A DNA stretch of 64,000 bases from positions 620,001 to 684,000 of the forward strand of contig CBDFIW010000003.1 of assembly GCA_965248255.1 (NCBI GenBank), written 5' to 3'. The notes below the pieces were generated by a model that saw only the letters and a program-made list of their open reading frames with translations, was not told the DNA's origin and searched no databases. A program made the position numbers and the translations under genes. Source of the stretch: JAKZVK01 sp965248255. Its GTDB lineage: Bacteria > Acidobacteriota > Terriglobia > Bryobacterales > UBA6623. Shown one piece after another: positions 34,907 through 43,401 of this stretch; positions within the stretch are counted from its first letter, which is position 1, and each line of letters starts with the position of its first letter.

Positions 34907-35084
34907 GGGGTAAAGGTAGAAACTAAACTGTTGAGTTTACTTAAATACATGTTAATTCAAGACTCAGACCCGCCATGAAGGTTCTGGAAGGGGTGACGCG
35001 TGCCGGCTGCCAGTGGGTTCTTAGCGTGAAGATAGATCGGCAAGCACAGGTTGGTCAACTTTCGTCAATTATATCAAGAACGTC

Positions 35085-38000
35085 TCACACAGGCGGTCCG
35101 GCCGATCCCTTCTCCACCAGCGACAGGATCTTCAACCCGTACTTCGCCGCCAAGCGCGGACCAAAACCCGAGATCGCTAACAGTTCGGCTTGCGACTTCG
35201 GTTTCTTGGTCGCAATGGTTTGCAGCACATGGTCGTTGATGACAAGAAAGGCGGGGACCTTCCGCCGCCGGGCTTCGGAGACACGCCAACTGCGAAGAGC
35301 GCGAATCAGTTCCGCGTCGCCCAGGGCCGCCGTGGAAGCCGCCGCTCTTTCCTCCGGCGCGGGGGCCGACTTCCGCCTTCTCGGACTCGCTGCCCTCGCA
35401 GCCCGGGGACGGCGCGTGCGCTTCCTCTCTTTCTGCTTCTTGGTAGGCGTTACCGGAAGGGCGATCGTCTCGTCCCAACTATCGCGCGGCTCCCGTCCCT
35501 CGGCAGTCAGCCGAAGCCAACGGAATTCGATGCGCTGGCCCGCTTTCTCGAAGCTATCCGCCGTGATCTCAACGAACCCGGCCCGTGCCAAAGCGTTGAG
35601 GAGCGTCTCGAAACGTCGCCGTTCGATGCCGCCCTCGGGAAACGCAGCCTGAAACAGGCGACCTGAAGTGTGACGCCCCGCCTGCCGCAGCACCTCGACG
35701 ATGCTATCGAGGTGGGCCGCGTCCTTCGCATTCGGTGCACGGAAGCGCTGCGCCAAACCCCCACCCGAGCAAACATCGCAGACGCCGCAGGGACGCTTGG
35801 CATCTTCGAGGTCACCGAAGTGGCGCACCAGATGAAGCATACGGCATTGGGGGGCTTCGGCGAGGCGCAGCATCAGTTCGAGTTGCGTCATCTTGTGCTC
35901 GCGCTGGGCTCGATAAGGTTGCTTCCAGTTTGCCTCTCCCCGCGTTACTCGTTGGTCGCCATCGATAATGGCGCCGCCATGAATCCATAGCTTCTCGAGG
36001 GCCTTCTCAAAGACCATGCCCCCGTGAACAACCCTGCCCTCGAGCTGTTCGACCGTCTGCGGCTCGCCCGTGAGCACGTTGTAAAGGCGCTGGAGGTCAG
36101 TGGGCTCGGGGTAATCACGGTCCCAGAAGAACTCGTGCGTCTTGCGGTCGGCCCAGGAATACATCAGCACGGCACACGAGGGTTCGCCATCACGGCCGGC
36201 GCGGCCGATCTCTTGGTAATACGCTTCGAGACTGCCCGGCAGCGCGGTGTGGATGACGCTGCGGACATTGGGTTTATCGATACCCATGCCGAACGCAATT
36301 GTGGCCACGATGACCTCACAGCTTCCACCGAGGAAGGCGGCCTGCACTTCGTCGCGCCGCTCGGGAAGCATGCCGGCGTGATAGGCGGCGCTTTGAAACC
36401 GCCGCTCGAGTTGTGCTGCCAGAGCCTCGGCGTTTTTTCGTGAGGATGTGTAGACGATGGCCGGACGCCGCGCGGGATCCTCGAGAATCTCTTCGGTTTT
36501 ATCCGAGCGCAGACTCGGTACCATCTCGGCCATTTCGATCGCAATGTTCTCGCGGCGGAAACCGTGGATGAATCGGCCTGCCTCGGAAAGGCCGAGTTGC
36601 TCGATGATGTCGTCTTGCACCAACGGCGTGGCCGTGGCTGTCAGCGCGATCACGGGCGAGGGACGCAGCATGGGCAGACGCCGCCCCAGCATGCGGTATT
36701 CGGGTCGAAAGTCGTGACCCCACTGCGAGATGCAATGGGCCTCGTCCACCGCCACAAGAACCGGCTTGCGTTTGGCAAGCATCTCGGGAAACCCGCTCAC
36801 GCTGAGGCGCTCGGGCGCGATGAAAAGGAAGTCGAGTTTCCCTTCCAGGTAGTCCATTGAGACGGCGCGTGATTCTGCACGCGCACGGCCGGAGTGAATC
36901 CTCTCCGCGTGAAAACCCATCGCTCGCAGTTTCGTCACTTGATCTTCCATCAAAGCGATCAACGGGCTGACGACGAGCGTGACGCCGCCGCGGGCGATCC
37001 CGGGAAGCTGATAGCACAGCGACTTCCCTGCCCCGGTCGGCATCACGAGGAGTACATCCCGACCACCGCGGACGGCGCTGCACACCTGCTCCTGGTAGCG
37101 GCGGAATGACTCGAAGCCGAAACGATCGCGAAGGATGCCGGACAGGGCGCCGGCCTGTGGCTGCTGTGATGGAGTGCCCTCCCTGGGAAGTGGCGCGGTG
37201 CGGCCGGCCATATGGGAATCTCCATCGTCAACGGAGCCGTTGACTCCCGCGGCAGCCCGGGTGACCTTGGGTGCGCTGGAGGCTTGCGATAACGGCTGTG
37301 CGGAGCGGTCCGAGGTCGCGGCGACCGGCTCCCCGGCGGCTTGCCAGTCACCCTTGGCAGGCGCTTCGCCGACGACATCTTGTACGTAGCGTTCGATCCT
37401 CTGCATAAAGGAGGCGAGGTCCGTCTTCCCTCGTTCCATCTTCTTCAGTTCCGACTCCCACTCCCCCGTCATCGACGGGCTCTTCACCGCCGGGTGCACT
37501 ACGTCTATCAGCCGGATGCCCTTGTCCGTCGCCAACAGGGCCTTGCCGCTGCGGGTAATGTATTCTCGCTTCAGCAACGTCTCAATGATGGCGGCTCGCG
37601 TGGCCGGCGTACCCAGGCCGCGGTCCTTCATGGCATCCGACAGTTCCTTTTCCTCAAGCGTTTTCCCGGCGGACTCCATCGCGGTGAGCAACGTCGCTTC
37701 GGTAAAACGGCGGGGCGGCCGCGTTTGCTTTTTCAGCGGCTCCACTTCGAGAACAACTTGCGGCTGTCCCACTGCCAGGCCTGCAGGAAGAGCCTGTTGC
37801 TGGCCGGCGTCCGCAGCACCTCCGCCGCGAGGCGGCTGCCCGCGGTTCGGGTCTGACTTGCGTGCCGGGCGCCGCTCTTTCAGGTCCAGGACCTTCCATC
37901 CCTCCTGCTGGATCAACGTCCCTGAACTGAGATAGCGGTCAACGATCGGCTCGTGGCTGCCGGCATCCGCGGGCGAAGTGATAGTCGTGATGACCGTGGT

Positions 38001-39449
38001 CACCGACCAGACATGCTCTTTGTGCCAGGCACTCAGCAGACGCCGGCAGATGAGGTCGTAGATGCGAGCCTCGTCCGAGTCGCGCGGTAGGTTCTTCGGC
38101 GAGACGGTTGTGGGAAGAATAGCGTGATGGTCAGTGACCTTCGCGTCGTCGATGAAGCGGCGTCCCAGCGGGTGCGTGCCGGTTCCCGGGGCCACGTGCT
38201 CGCGGTAAGGCGCTTCGATGGCCCGGACAACGCTCTCAAGCGTATCCGCCACATCGTTCGAAAGGTGCCGGCTGTCGGTGCGGGGGTAGGTGATCAGCTT
38301 GTACTTCTCATAAAGCGACTGCGCCAGCTCGAGCGTGCGCGTCGCACTGAAGCCGTAGAGCCGGTTGGCGTGGCGCTGCAACTCGGTGAGGTCGTAAAGC
38401 AGCGGCGCAGGCATGCGCCGGGTCTTCCGGTCGATCGACTCGATACGCGCCCCGCCCGTCTTCGCGCGCTCAATGATGCGGACCGCCTCTTCCCCGTCGA
38501 TGGGCAAGTGCGTATCTCTTGTGGTCTTGCTTTCGTTCCCCTGCGCGTTATGTTCAGAGGGGGGCCCGGCCGTGGCCGCTTTCGTCTCGGCATCCCGAAA
38601 GTAGACGCCTCCGTAGGTCTCGGCTTCCTTCGTTTCGCCCTCCCGCTCAAGCGGCGAAAACATCGCGCGAACCTCGAGATAGTCTTCCGGCACGAACCGG
38701 CGGATCGCCAGTTCGCGCTCGGCCAATATGGCCAGCGTCGGCGTTTGAACTCGGCCCACGGAGAGATCCTGACCGTAGCCGAGGCTGTAGGCACGGGAGA
38801 GATTCATCCCGACCAGCCAATCGGCGCGGCTGCGGGCGCGCGCCGCGTCCGCCAACGGTTCGTAGTCGGAGGCCGGTTTGAGGGTGCGCAAACCGTCGTG
38901 TATGGCTTCGGGAGTGAGGGACGAAATCCAGAGGCGCTCCACCGGTTTCGTCGAGCGGGCAGCTTCGTAGATGTAACGAAAGATCAGCTCGCCTTCACGT
39001 CCGGCGTCGGTGGCACAGATGATGCGGCCGATCTTGGGACTCGTGAGAATGCGGCGGACGGTCTGGAATTGGTCCTTCGTGTGTTCATAGACAACGAGCG
39101 GCCACTGACTCGGCAGAATGGGCAAGTGCTCGCGGCGCCATTGCCGCCACTCGGGGTTAATCTCGTGCGGCTGCGCGAGGGCAACCAGGTGGCCGATCGC
39201 CCAGGTAACGACATACGCGCCACCGTGCTGATAGCCGTCTCCGCGCCGGGTGGCGCCTAGGACCCTTGCGATGTCTCGTGCGACTGACGGCTTTTCGGCA
39301 ACGACGGCCGTGGCCTTGCCGTGTTGGGTGGGCACAGGTACGTGCTTATTGTAGATGAGCGGCTCGGAAGCGGGCTTCTCGTTGACATTCTCGGACTCGC
39401 AGGATGCTTCGGGGCAACCGAACCGCAACCGGCCGTGCGGATTACACAT
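35085..39449 (-). CDS. DNA topoisomerase III-RecQ helicase-HRDC single-chain fusion
   Basis: This 1454-residue protein joins two enzymes normally made separately. Residues about 45-720 are a type IA topoisomerase III: Toprim (TAVVAEKPSVARDIARVLG; ATDAGREGELIFRYIYE), DLSVGRVQTPTLAILAERE, and the strand-cutting tyrosine near residue 388 in LITYPRTDSRHLS. A Gly/Ala/Pro linker (about 720-780) follows. Then comes RecQ with Walker A MPTGAGKSLCYQLP (about 805), VDEAHCISQWGHDFRPEY, ALTATAT and VATIAFGMGIDKPNVR, QEIGRAGRDGEP, and a zinc site CRML...CGVCDVC. A lysine/arginine-rich linker leads to an HRDC domain at about 1373-1445. No topoisomerase zinc fingers are present. The start codon is uncertain within about 40 residues. 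It is divergent from the histidine kinase. Confidence 0.93.
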   Translation of the reverse strand: MCNPHGRLRFGCPEASCESENVNEKPASEPLIYNKHVPVPTQHGKATAVVAEKPSVARDIARVLGATRRGDGYQHGGAYVVTWAIGHLVALAQPHEINPEWRQWRREHLPILPSQWPLVVYEHTKDQFQTVRRILTSPKIGRIICATDAGREGELIFRYIYEAARSTKPVERLWISSLTPEAIHDGLRTLKPASDYEPLADAARARSRADWLVGMNLSRAYSLGYGQDLSVGRVQTPTLAILAERELAIRRFVPEDYLEVRAMFSPLEREGETKEAETYGGVYFRDAETKAATAGPPSEHNAQGNESKTTRDTHLPIDGEEAVRIIERAKTGGARIESIDRKTRRMPAPLLYDLTELQRHANRLYGFSATRTLELAQSLYEKYKLITYPRTDSRHLSNDVADTLESVVRAIEAPYREHVAPGTGTHPLGRRFIDDAKVTDHHAILPTTVSPKNLPRDSDEARIYDLICRRLLSAWHKEHVWSVTTVITTITSPADAGSHEPIVDRYLSSGTLIQQEGWKVLDLKERRPARKSDPNRGQPPRGGGAADAGQQQALPAGLAVGQPQVVLEVEPLKKQTRPPRRFTEATLLTAMESAGKTLEEKELSDAMKDRGLGTPATRAAIIETLLKREYITRSGKALLATDKGIRLIDVVHPAVKSPSMTGEWESELKKMERGKTDLASFMQRIERYVQDVVGEAPAKGDWQAAGEPVAATSDRSAQPLSQASSAPKVTRAAAGVNGSVDDGDSHMAGRTAPLPREGTPSQQPQAGALSGILRDRFGFESFRRYQEQVCSAVRGGRDVLLVMPTGAGKSLCYQLPGIARGGVTLVVSPLIALMEDQVTKLRAMGFHAERIHSGRARAESRAVSMDYLEGKLDFLFIAPERLSVSGFPEMLAKRKPVLVAVDEAHCISQWGHDFRPEYRMLGRRLPMLRPSPVIALTATATPLVQDDIIEQLGLSEAGRFIHGFRRENIAIEMAEMVPSLRSDKTEEILEDPARRPAIVYTSSRKNAEALAAQLERRFQSAAYHAGMLPERRDEVQAAFLGGSCEVIVATIAFGMGIDKPNVRSVIHTALPGSLEAYYQEIGRAGRDGEPSCAVLMYSWADRKTHEFFWDRDYPEPTDLQRLYNVLTGEPQTVEQLEGRVVHGGMVFEKALEKLWIHGGAIIDGDQRVTRGEANWKQPYRAQREHKMTQLELMLRLAEAPQCRMLHLVRHFGDLEDAKRPCGVCDVCSGGGLAQRFRAPNAKDAAHLDSIVEVLRQAGRHTSGRLFQAAFPEGGIERRRFETLLNALARAGFVEITADSFEKAGQRIEFRWLRLTAEGREPRDSWDETIALPVTPTKKQKERKRTRRPRAARAASPRRRKSAPAPEERAAASTAALGDAELIRALRSWRVSEARRRKVPAFLVINDHVLQTIATKKPKSQAELLAISGFGPRLAAKYGLKILSLVEKGSAGPPV

Positions 39450-39550
39450 CCAACGTCATGAGTTGTGAGATCGACGGGCATCGGGTCTTCCCCTCGTTGT
39501 CCACACCCCCGCGCCGCCATACGGCATAGTACGCTGTTGGACGACACCGG

Positions 39551-40771
39551 ATGCGATTGCCGCAGATTCGAGCGCTCGACGCCGTTTGGCTGATCTTTCT
39601 TGCCGCCTTGGCCGGCTTAGGTCTCACCAAGCAAGAGCACACGCCGTACGAGTGGTTGGTCCTACTGGCGCTGGGCGCCCTTCAGATCGCCGAAACACGC
39701 CTCGACGTCGCCTCCGATCGCCGTATGGCTCTGCTCTCGATCAGCGTCAAGTCAGTCCTGTGTTACTGGCTGGTGGCGGAAACGGGGGGTGTCGAGAGCA
39801 GCTACTATCTGATCTTCCTGCTGCCGATCGTCTCGGCGGCATCGCTGTTCGAAGCGGGTGGTGCTCTGCTCGCTACCCTGTTGTGCTCGGGGCTCTACCT
39901 CTCGTTCTTGCTGCTTGTGGATTTCGAGAGGTACTACCTGATGCCCGAGGGCGTCGACGAGCTGACGGTCCGGGTGATCTTCTTCTTCGTGAGCGCTATT
40001 CTCGTCAATCGTCTCGCCACCGACAACCGGCGAAAAACCGAGAGTCTGGCGGAGGCGTACCGCGACCTGAAAGAGGCGCAGGCCGAGGTGCGCCGCTCCG
40101 AGCGCCTCGCCGCGCTGGGGCAGCTCTCAGCCGGGTTGGCCCATGAGATTCGGAATCCCCTGGGCGTGATCTCCGCTTCGGCCGAGTTGCTGGGCAAGCA
40201 TGTCTCCAGTGAAAATGACGTCGCAAAGGAAGTAGCCGGATTCATCCGCACCGAAGTTAACCGAAGTAACCTGCTGGTCACTCGTTTTCTCAACTTCGCA
40301 CGCCCGTCACAACTGGACCCCAGCATCCACGATCTCAATCACGTCGTCGAGCGAGCCCTGAAGCAGCTTGCCGATAAGCCAAACAGCGGCGAGAGCAGGA
40401 TCGAAGTCAAGAAGGACTTGGCGGCGCTGCCTGAGTTTTCCTTTGACTCGACCCTCATCGAAAGTGCGGTCCTAAACTTGCTGGCGAACGCCCAGGAAGC
40501 CATGCCCTTCGGTGGCCTCCTGTCGGTCCACACTCGCCACTTGAACGGAAACGTGGAGATCGGGGTCTCCGACACAGGCGAGGGTATTCCTGCCGAGCAG
40601 ATGGAGAATATCTTCAACCCCTTCTTCACGACGAAGCCACGAGGCGTAGGGCTGGGACTGGCGATCGTATCGAAGTTTATCGATAGCCACGGCGGCAAGA
40701 TCACGGTGACGAGCGAAGCCGGCAAGGGCTCGACCTTCCGCATCGTCTTGCCGATGGGAGTCCCATCGTGA
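39551..40771 (+). CDS. Membrane sensor histidine kinase, NtrB-like
   Basis: The 406-aa kinase has about six hydrophobic segments in residues 10-165 and no large extracytoplasmic domain, so it may sense a membrane or intramembrane signal. A short coiled coil (ESLAEAYRDLKEAQAEVRRSE) leads to the HisKA domain, with phospho-acceptor His198 in LAHEIRNPLGVISAS. The HATPase domain has LLANAQEAMPFGG (N box), SDTGEGIPAEQ (G1) and GVGLGLAIVSKFIDSHGG (G2). The stop overlaps the start of the response regulator by 4 nt. The signal is unknown. Confidence 0.93.
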   Translation: MRLPQIRALDAVWLIFLAALAGLGLTKQEHTPYEWLVLLALGALQIAETRLDVASDRRMALLSISVKSVLCYWLVAETGGVESSYYLIFLLPIVSAASLFEAGGALLATLLCSGLYLSFLLLVDFERYYLMPEGVDELTVRVIFFFVSAILVNRLATDNRRKTESLAEAYRDLKEAQAEVRRSERLAALGQLSAGLAHEIRNPLGVISASAELLGKHVSSENDVAKEVAGFIRTEVNRSNLLVTRFLNFARPSQLDPSIHDLNHVVERALKQLADKPNSGESRIEVKKDLAALPEFSFDSTLIESAVLNLLANAQEAMPFGGLLSVHTRHLNGNVEIGVSDTGEGIPAEQMENIFNPFFTTKPRGVGLGLAIVSKFIDSHGGKITVTSEAGKGSTFRIVLPMGVPS

Positions 40772-42141
40772 AAAAGAAGATCCTCGTCATTGAGGACGAG
40801 GCCAAGATGCAACGCGTGCTGCAACTGCATCTCGAAGACGCCGGCTACGAAGTCGTCCAATCGTCGACCGCGGAGGAAGCGCTCAAGATCATCGATACCT
40901 CGGAGGGACCGGCGCGGCTCGCACTGGCTCTCACCGACTTGCGTCTGCCCGGGATGGATGGTCTGGCTCTGCTCAAGCGTATGAGTTTCGTGGCCCCGAC
41001 GCTGCCCGTCATCGTGATGACCGCCTTCGGCACCGTCGAGACAGCGGTCGAGGCGATGAAGGCCGGCGCAAGCGACTACGTCCTGAAACCGTTCTCGCTC
41101 GAAGATTTGATGCTCACGATCGAGAAGGTCCTCGAACTGCACGCGTTGCGCGATGAGAACGTCAAGCTCAGGGCTGAGCTGGGACGGCGCCACGAGTTCG
41201 AACAGATCATCGGACGCAGCGAGAATATGCAGGAGGTCTTCGACGCCGCGCAGCGTGTCGCGGCGACACGCGCGACGGTCTTGCTCGGAGGGGAAAGCGG
41301 CACAGGTAAAGGTATGCTGGCCCGCGCGATCCATCATCACTCGCCGCGGCGGGCCGCGGCTTTCGTGAAGATCAACTGCTCGGCGTTGCCGGAGAACCTA
41401 ATGGAATCAGAGTTATTCGGCTACGAAAAGGGAGCGTTCACGGGCGCCACACAATCGCACCCCGGCAAGTTCGAGCAGGCCGACGACGGCACGGTGTTCC
41501 TCGACGAGATCGGCGACGTGCCACCTCCAGTCCAGGTGAAGCTGTTGCGGGTGCTCCAGGAAAGGGAGTTCGAACGCCTCGGCGGAACGAAGACCATTCA
41601 CATCGACGTGCGCATCATCGCCGCGACCAATCAAGACCTGCGGGCCGCGCTCGAGCAAGGCACGTTTCGCGAAGACCTCTACTACCGCCTCAACGTCGTG
41701 CCGATCAACCTGCCGCCCCTGCGGGAACGCAAAGAGGATATCCCTCACCTAGTCGACCACTTCCTGAAGAAGTTCGCCGCTGATTCCGGGGGCCGGCAGC
41801 GCTCCCTGTCGGCGAAAGCAACGGAGAAGCTTGGCGCCTACCACTGGCCGGGAAACGTACGTGAGCTTGAGAACATCATCGAGCGCAGCATGGTGCTGGC
41901 CCGCACTGACCCGATCGAGCCGGCCGACATTCAACTCGACCACGGAAGCAGTCTGGCTGTGCCTGCCGGCGGCGTGCCCTTCCTTCCTGATGGCATGACG
42001 CTCGACACCTACGAGCAGGAGCTGATCCGCGAAGCGCTTCGGCGTAGCGACAACAACAAGAGTCAAGCGGCGCGCATGCTGGGCCTGACGCGCAACGCGC
42101 TGCGCTACCGCCTCTCGCAAATGGGCATCGACGAGTCCTGA
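40768..42141 (+). CDS. Sigma-54-dependent response regulator, NtrC family
   Basis: The 457-aa regulator starts at a GTG that overlaps the kinase stop (GTGA). A receiver domain with phospho-acceptor Asp57 in LTDLRLPGMDG comes first. The AAA+ domain follows: Walker A GESGTGKGMLARAI, the sigma-54 contact loop GAFTGA in YEKGAFTGATQ near residue 227, Walker B DDGTVFLDEIGD, and the sensor motifs in WPGNVRELENIIE. A C-terminal Fis-type helix-turn-helix (NNKSQAARMLGLTRNALRYRL) binds DNA. It activates sigma-54 promoters on phosphorylation by the upstream kinase. Targets are not evident. Confidence 0.95.
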   Translation: MKKKILVIEDEAKMQRVLQLHLEDAGYEVVQSSTAEEALKIIDTSEGPARLALALTDLRLPGMDGLALLKRMSFVAPTLPVIVMTAFGTVETAVEAMKAGASDYVLKPFSLEDLMLTIEKVLELHALRDENVKLRAELGRRHEFEQIIGRSENMQEVFDAAQRVAATRATVLLGGESGTGKGMLARAIHHHSPRRAAAFVKINCSALPENLMESELFGYEKGAFTGATQSHPGKFEQADDGTVFLDEIGDVPPPVQVKLLRVLQEREFERLGGTKTIHIDVRIIAATNQDLRAALEQGTFREDLYYRLNVVPINLPPLRERKEDIPHLVDHFLKKFAADSGGRQRSLSAKATEKLGAYHWPGNVRELENIIERSMVLARTDPIEPADIQLDHGSSLAVPAGGVPFLPDGMTLDTYEQELIREALRRSDNNKSQAARMLGLTRNALRYRLSQMGIDES

Positions 42142-42244
42142 GGCGCCCGGGTCCTTTCGCATTTTGCGGGCCGCTTCCGAGCATGGCTGGCGTCGCTCCA
42201 CGCCCCCTCGCGCTCGTAGCGCTGCAAGGAGGTCATCAGCTTGG

Positions 42245-42319
42245 CGTCCCCAGCGGGATTTGAACCCGCGTTACCGCCGTGAAAGGGCGATGTCCTAGGC
42301 CTGGCTAGACGATGGGGAC
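42245..42319 (-). tRNA. tRNA-Glu (anticodon UUC)
   Basis: Acceptor stem GTCCCCA (from 42319) pairs with TGGGGAC ending at 42246, with discriminator G at 42245. The anticodon stem-loop CGCCC-TTTCA-CGGCG contains UUC, and GGTTCAAATCC forms the T-arm. A CCA follows directly in the genome at 42242-42244, so the 3' end is encoded. It lies about 100 bp past the NtrC-like gene and is read oppositely. Confidence 0.97.
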
Positions 42320-42589
42320 GCGGAAAGACGGTGGGGGCCGGCGCAGTCGACCTTTTTTAGTCTAGACAGGGTGTTTTGAGCCGTCAAGCTGTCAGTACAA
42401 CGGGTGTGAGTACAGCGGGTACGCGGTCTTGCCTTTTTGGCGTTCCCCTTATCCCTGCCTTAGTCCCGGCTGAGGTACGGTCCAATCGGGACGATGATGT
42501 AGTTCATCGTCTGGAGCGGCTGCGGGGCTGCGGCTTGTTGTAAGGCCCTTTCTCCGCCTGGGTGTTAGACTGTCCGTACGAATGGCGTG

Positions 42590-42805
42590 ATGCCCACGGC
42601 AATCGAAGTACCCAACGAGATCCACGCCCGACTCACCGAGTTGGCCGAAAAAACCGGACGATCCCCGAATGAGCATGTGCGGGAAGCCCTGCTCGAGTAC
42701 CTAGCGGACCAGGAAGACTATCGCATCGCCGTCCAACGTCTCCAAAGGGACGGCCGCCGCATCCCGCTAGAAGAATTGGAACGAGAGCTTGAATCGGATC
42801 GTTGA
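42590..42805 (+). CDS. Ribbon-helix-helix protein, RelB/ParD-like antitoxin
   Basis: The 71-aa protein starts MPTAIEVPNEIHARLTELAE, followed by KTGRSPNEHVREALLEYL. This is the classic beta-strand plus two-helix ribbon-helix-helix DNA-binding unit. The acidic tail (LEELERELESDR) is the type that neutralises a toxin. No RelE/ParE-type toxin reading frame follows directly; the next genes are HicB and HicA. It may be an orphan antitoxin or a regulator of the adjacent pair. A GTG at 42587 is one codon upstream of the ATG. Confidence 0.75.
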   Translation: MPTAIEVPNEIHARLTELAEKTGRSPNEHVREALLEYLADQEDYRIAVQRLQRDGRRIPLEELERELESDR

Positions 42806-42892
42806 GTTGGCCCGCAATCCTCCGCTTGCAGCTCTGCATGCGCAGCATAGCGATCAATCGCTAGGCATGCGTTGCGGCATTATACTAGTACT

Positions 42893-43108
42893 GTGAAGAA
42901 TGAGTTCACCGCGATCTTCGAGCGAGACGGGAAGTGGGTCATCGGATACTGCCCCGAGGTGCCCGGCGCGAACGGTCAAGGCCGTACGAAGCAACAATGC
43001 AGGCAGAGCCTAACCGAGGCGATTGCGTTGATTCTGGAGGACCGGCGGGAGGACGCGCTACGGGGCGTGCCTGAAGAGGCTGAGACCGAGACGATCGTCG
43101 TGGCATGA
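42893..43108 (+). CDS. hicB: HicB-family antitoxin
   Basis: The 71-aa protein has the partially degraded RNase H-like HicB fold, with FTAIFERDGKWVIGYCPEVPGANGQGRTKQQCRQSLTEAI in order (shown here in part). GTG 42893 is the likely start; a TTG at 42872 lies further up. It lacks a separate DNA-binding domain after the fold. As in other HicBA pairs it should bind and block HicA and repress its own promoter. The HicB gene comes first, which is the less common order, and its stop overlaps the HicA start by 4 nt. Confidence 0.85.
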   Translation: MKNEFTAIFERDGKWVIGYCPEVPGANGQGRTKQQCRQSLTEAIALILEDRREDALRGVPEEAETETIVVA

Positions 43109-43296
43109 AGCGGTCATCGTTGCTGCGCCACCTCCGAAAACACGGTTGTTTCCTTAAGCGGGAAGGCAAGGAGCATTCTCTTTGGACAGGACCGTCCGGA
43201 GGTACGGAAGCCGTACCCCGCCACAACGAGATTCCAGACAATCTGGCACGAAAGATGTGCCGAGGGCTCGATGTACCGGAAGTAGGCCGGGGGTAA
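43105..43296 (+). CDS. hicA: HicA-family mRNA interferase toxin
   Basis: This 63-aa toxin has the double-stranded-RNA-binding-like HicA fold. MKRSSLLRHLRKHGCFLKRE leads to the catalytic histidine His24 in GKEHSLW, then AVPRHNEIPDNLARKMCRGL. Family toxins cleave mRNA independent of translation and stop growth until HicB rebinds. All expected elements are in place, so the pair looks functional. The ATGA overlap with hicB couples their translation. Confidence 0.88.
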   Translation: MKRSSLLRHLRKHGCFLKREGKEHSLWTGPSGGTEAVPRHNEIPDNLARKMCRGLDVPEVGRG

Positions 43297-43401
43297 CCCA
43301 AACGGGCCGGGGAGAGACCCTCACAAAGTTGCGGAACTCTCGCGCAATCTGCTGTTGACTGGGTGAGGGGTGTAACCCGTCACGGTGTCCGGACACGGTT
43401 C

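Noticed and set aside
38124..39260. Plus-strand frame of 378 codons within the topoisomerase half
   Set aside because: It lies antisense to the TopB domain, which has full motifs; no motif in the antisense product.
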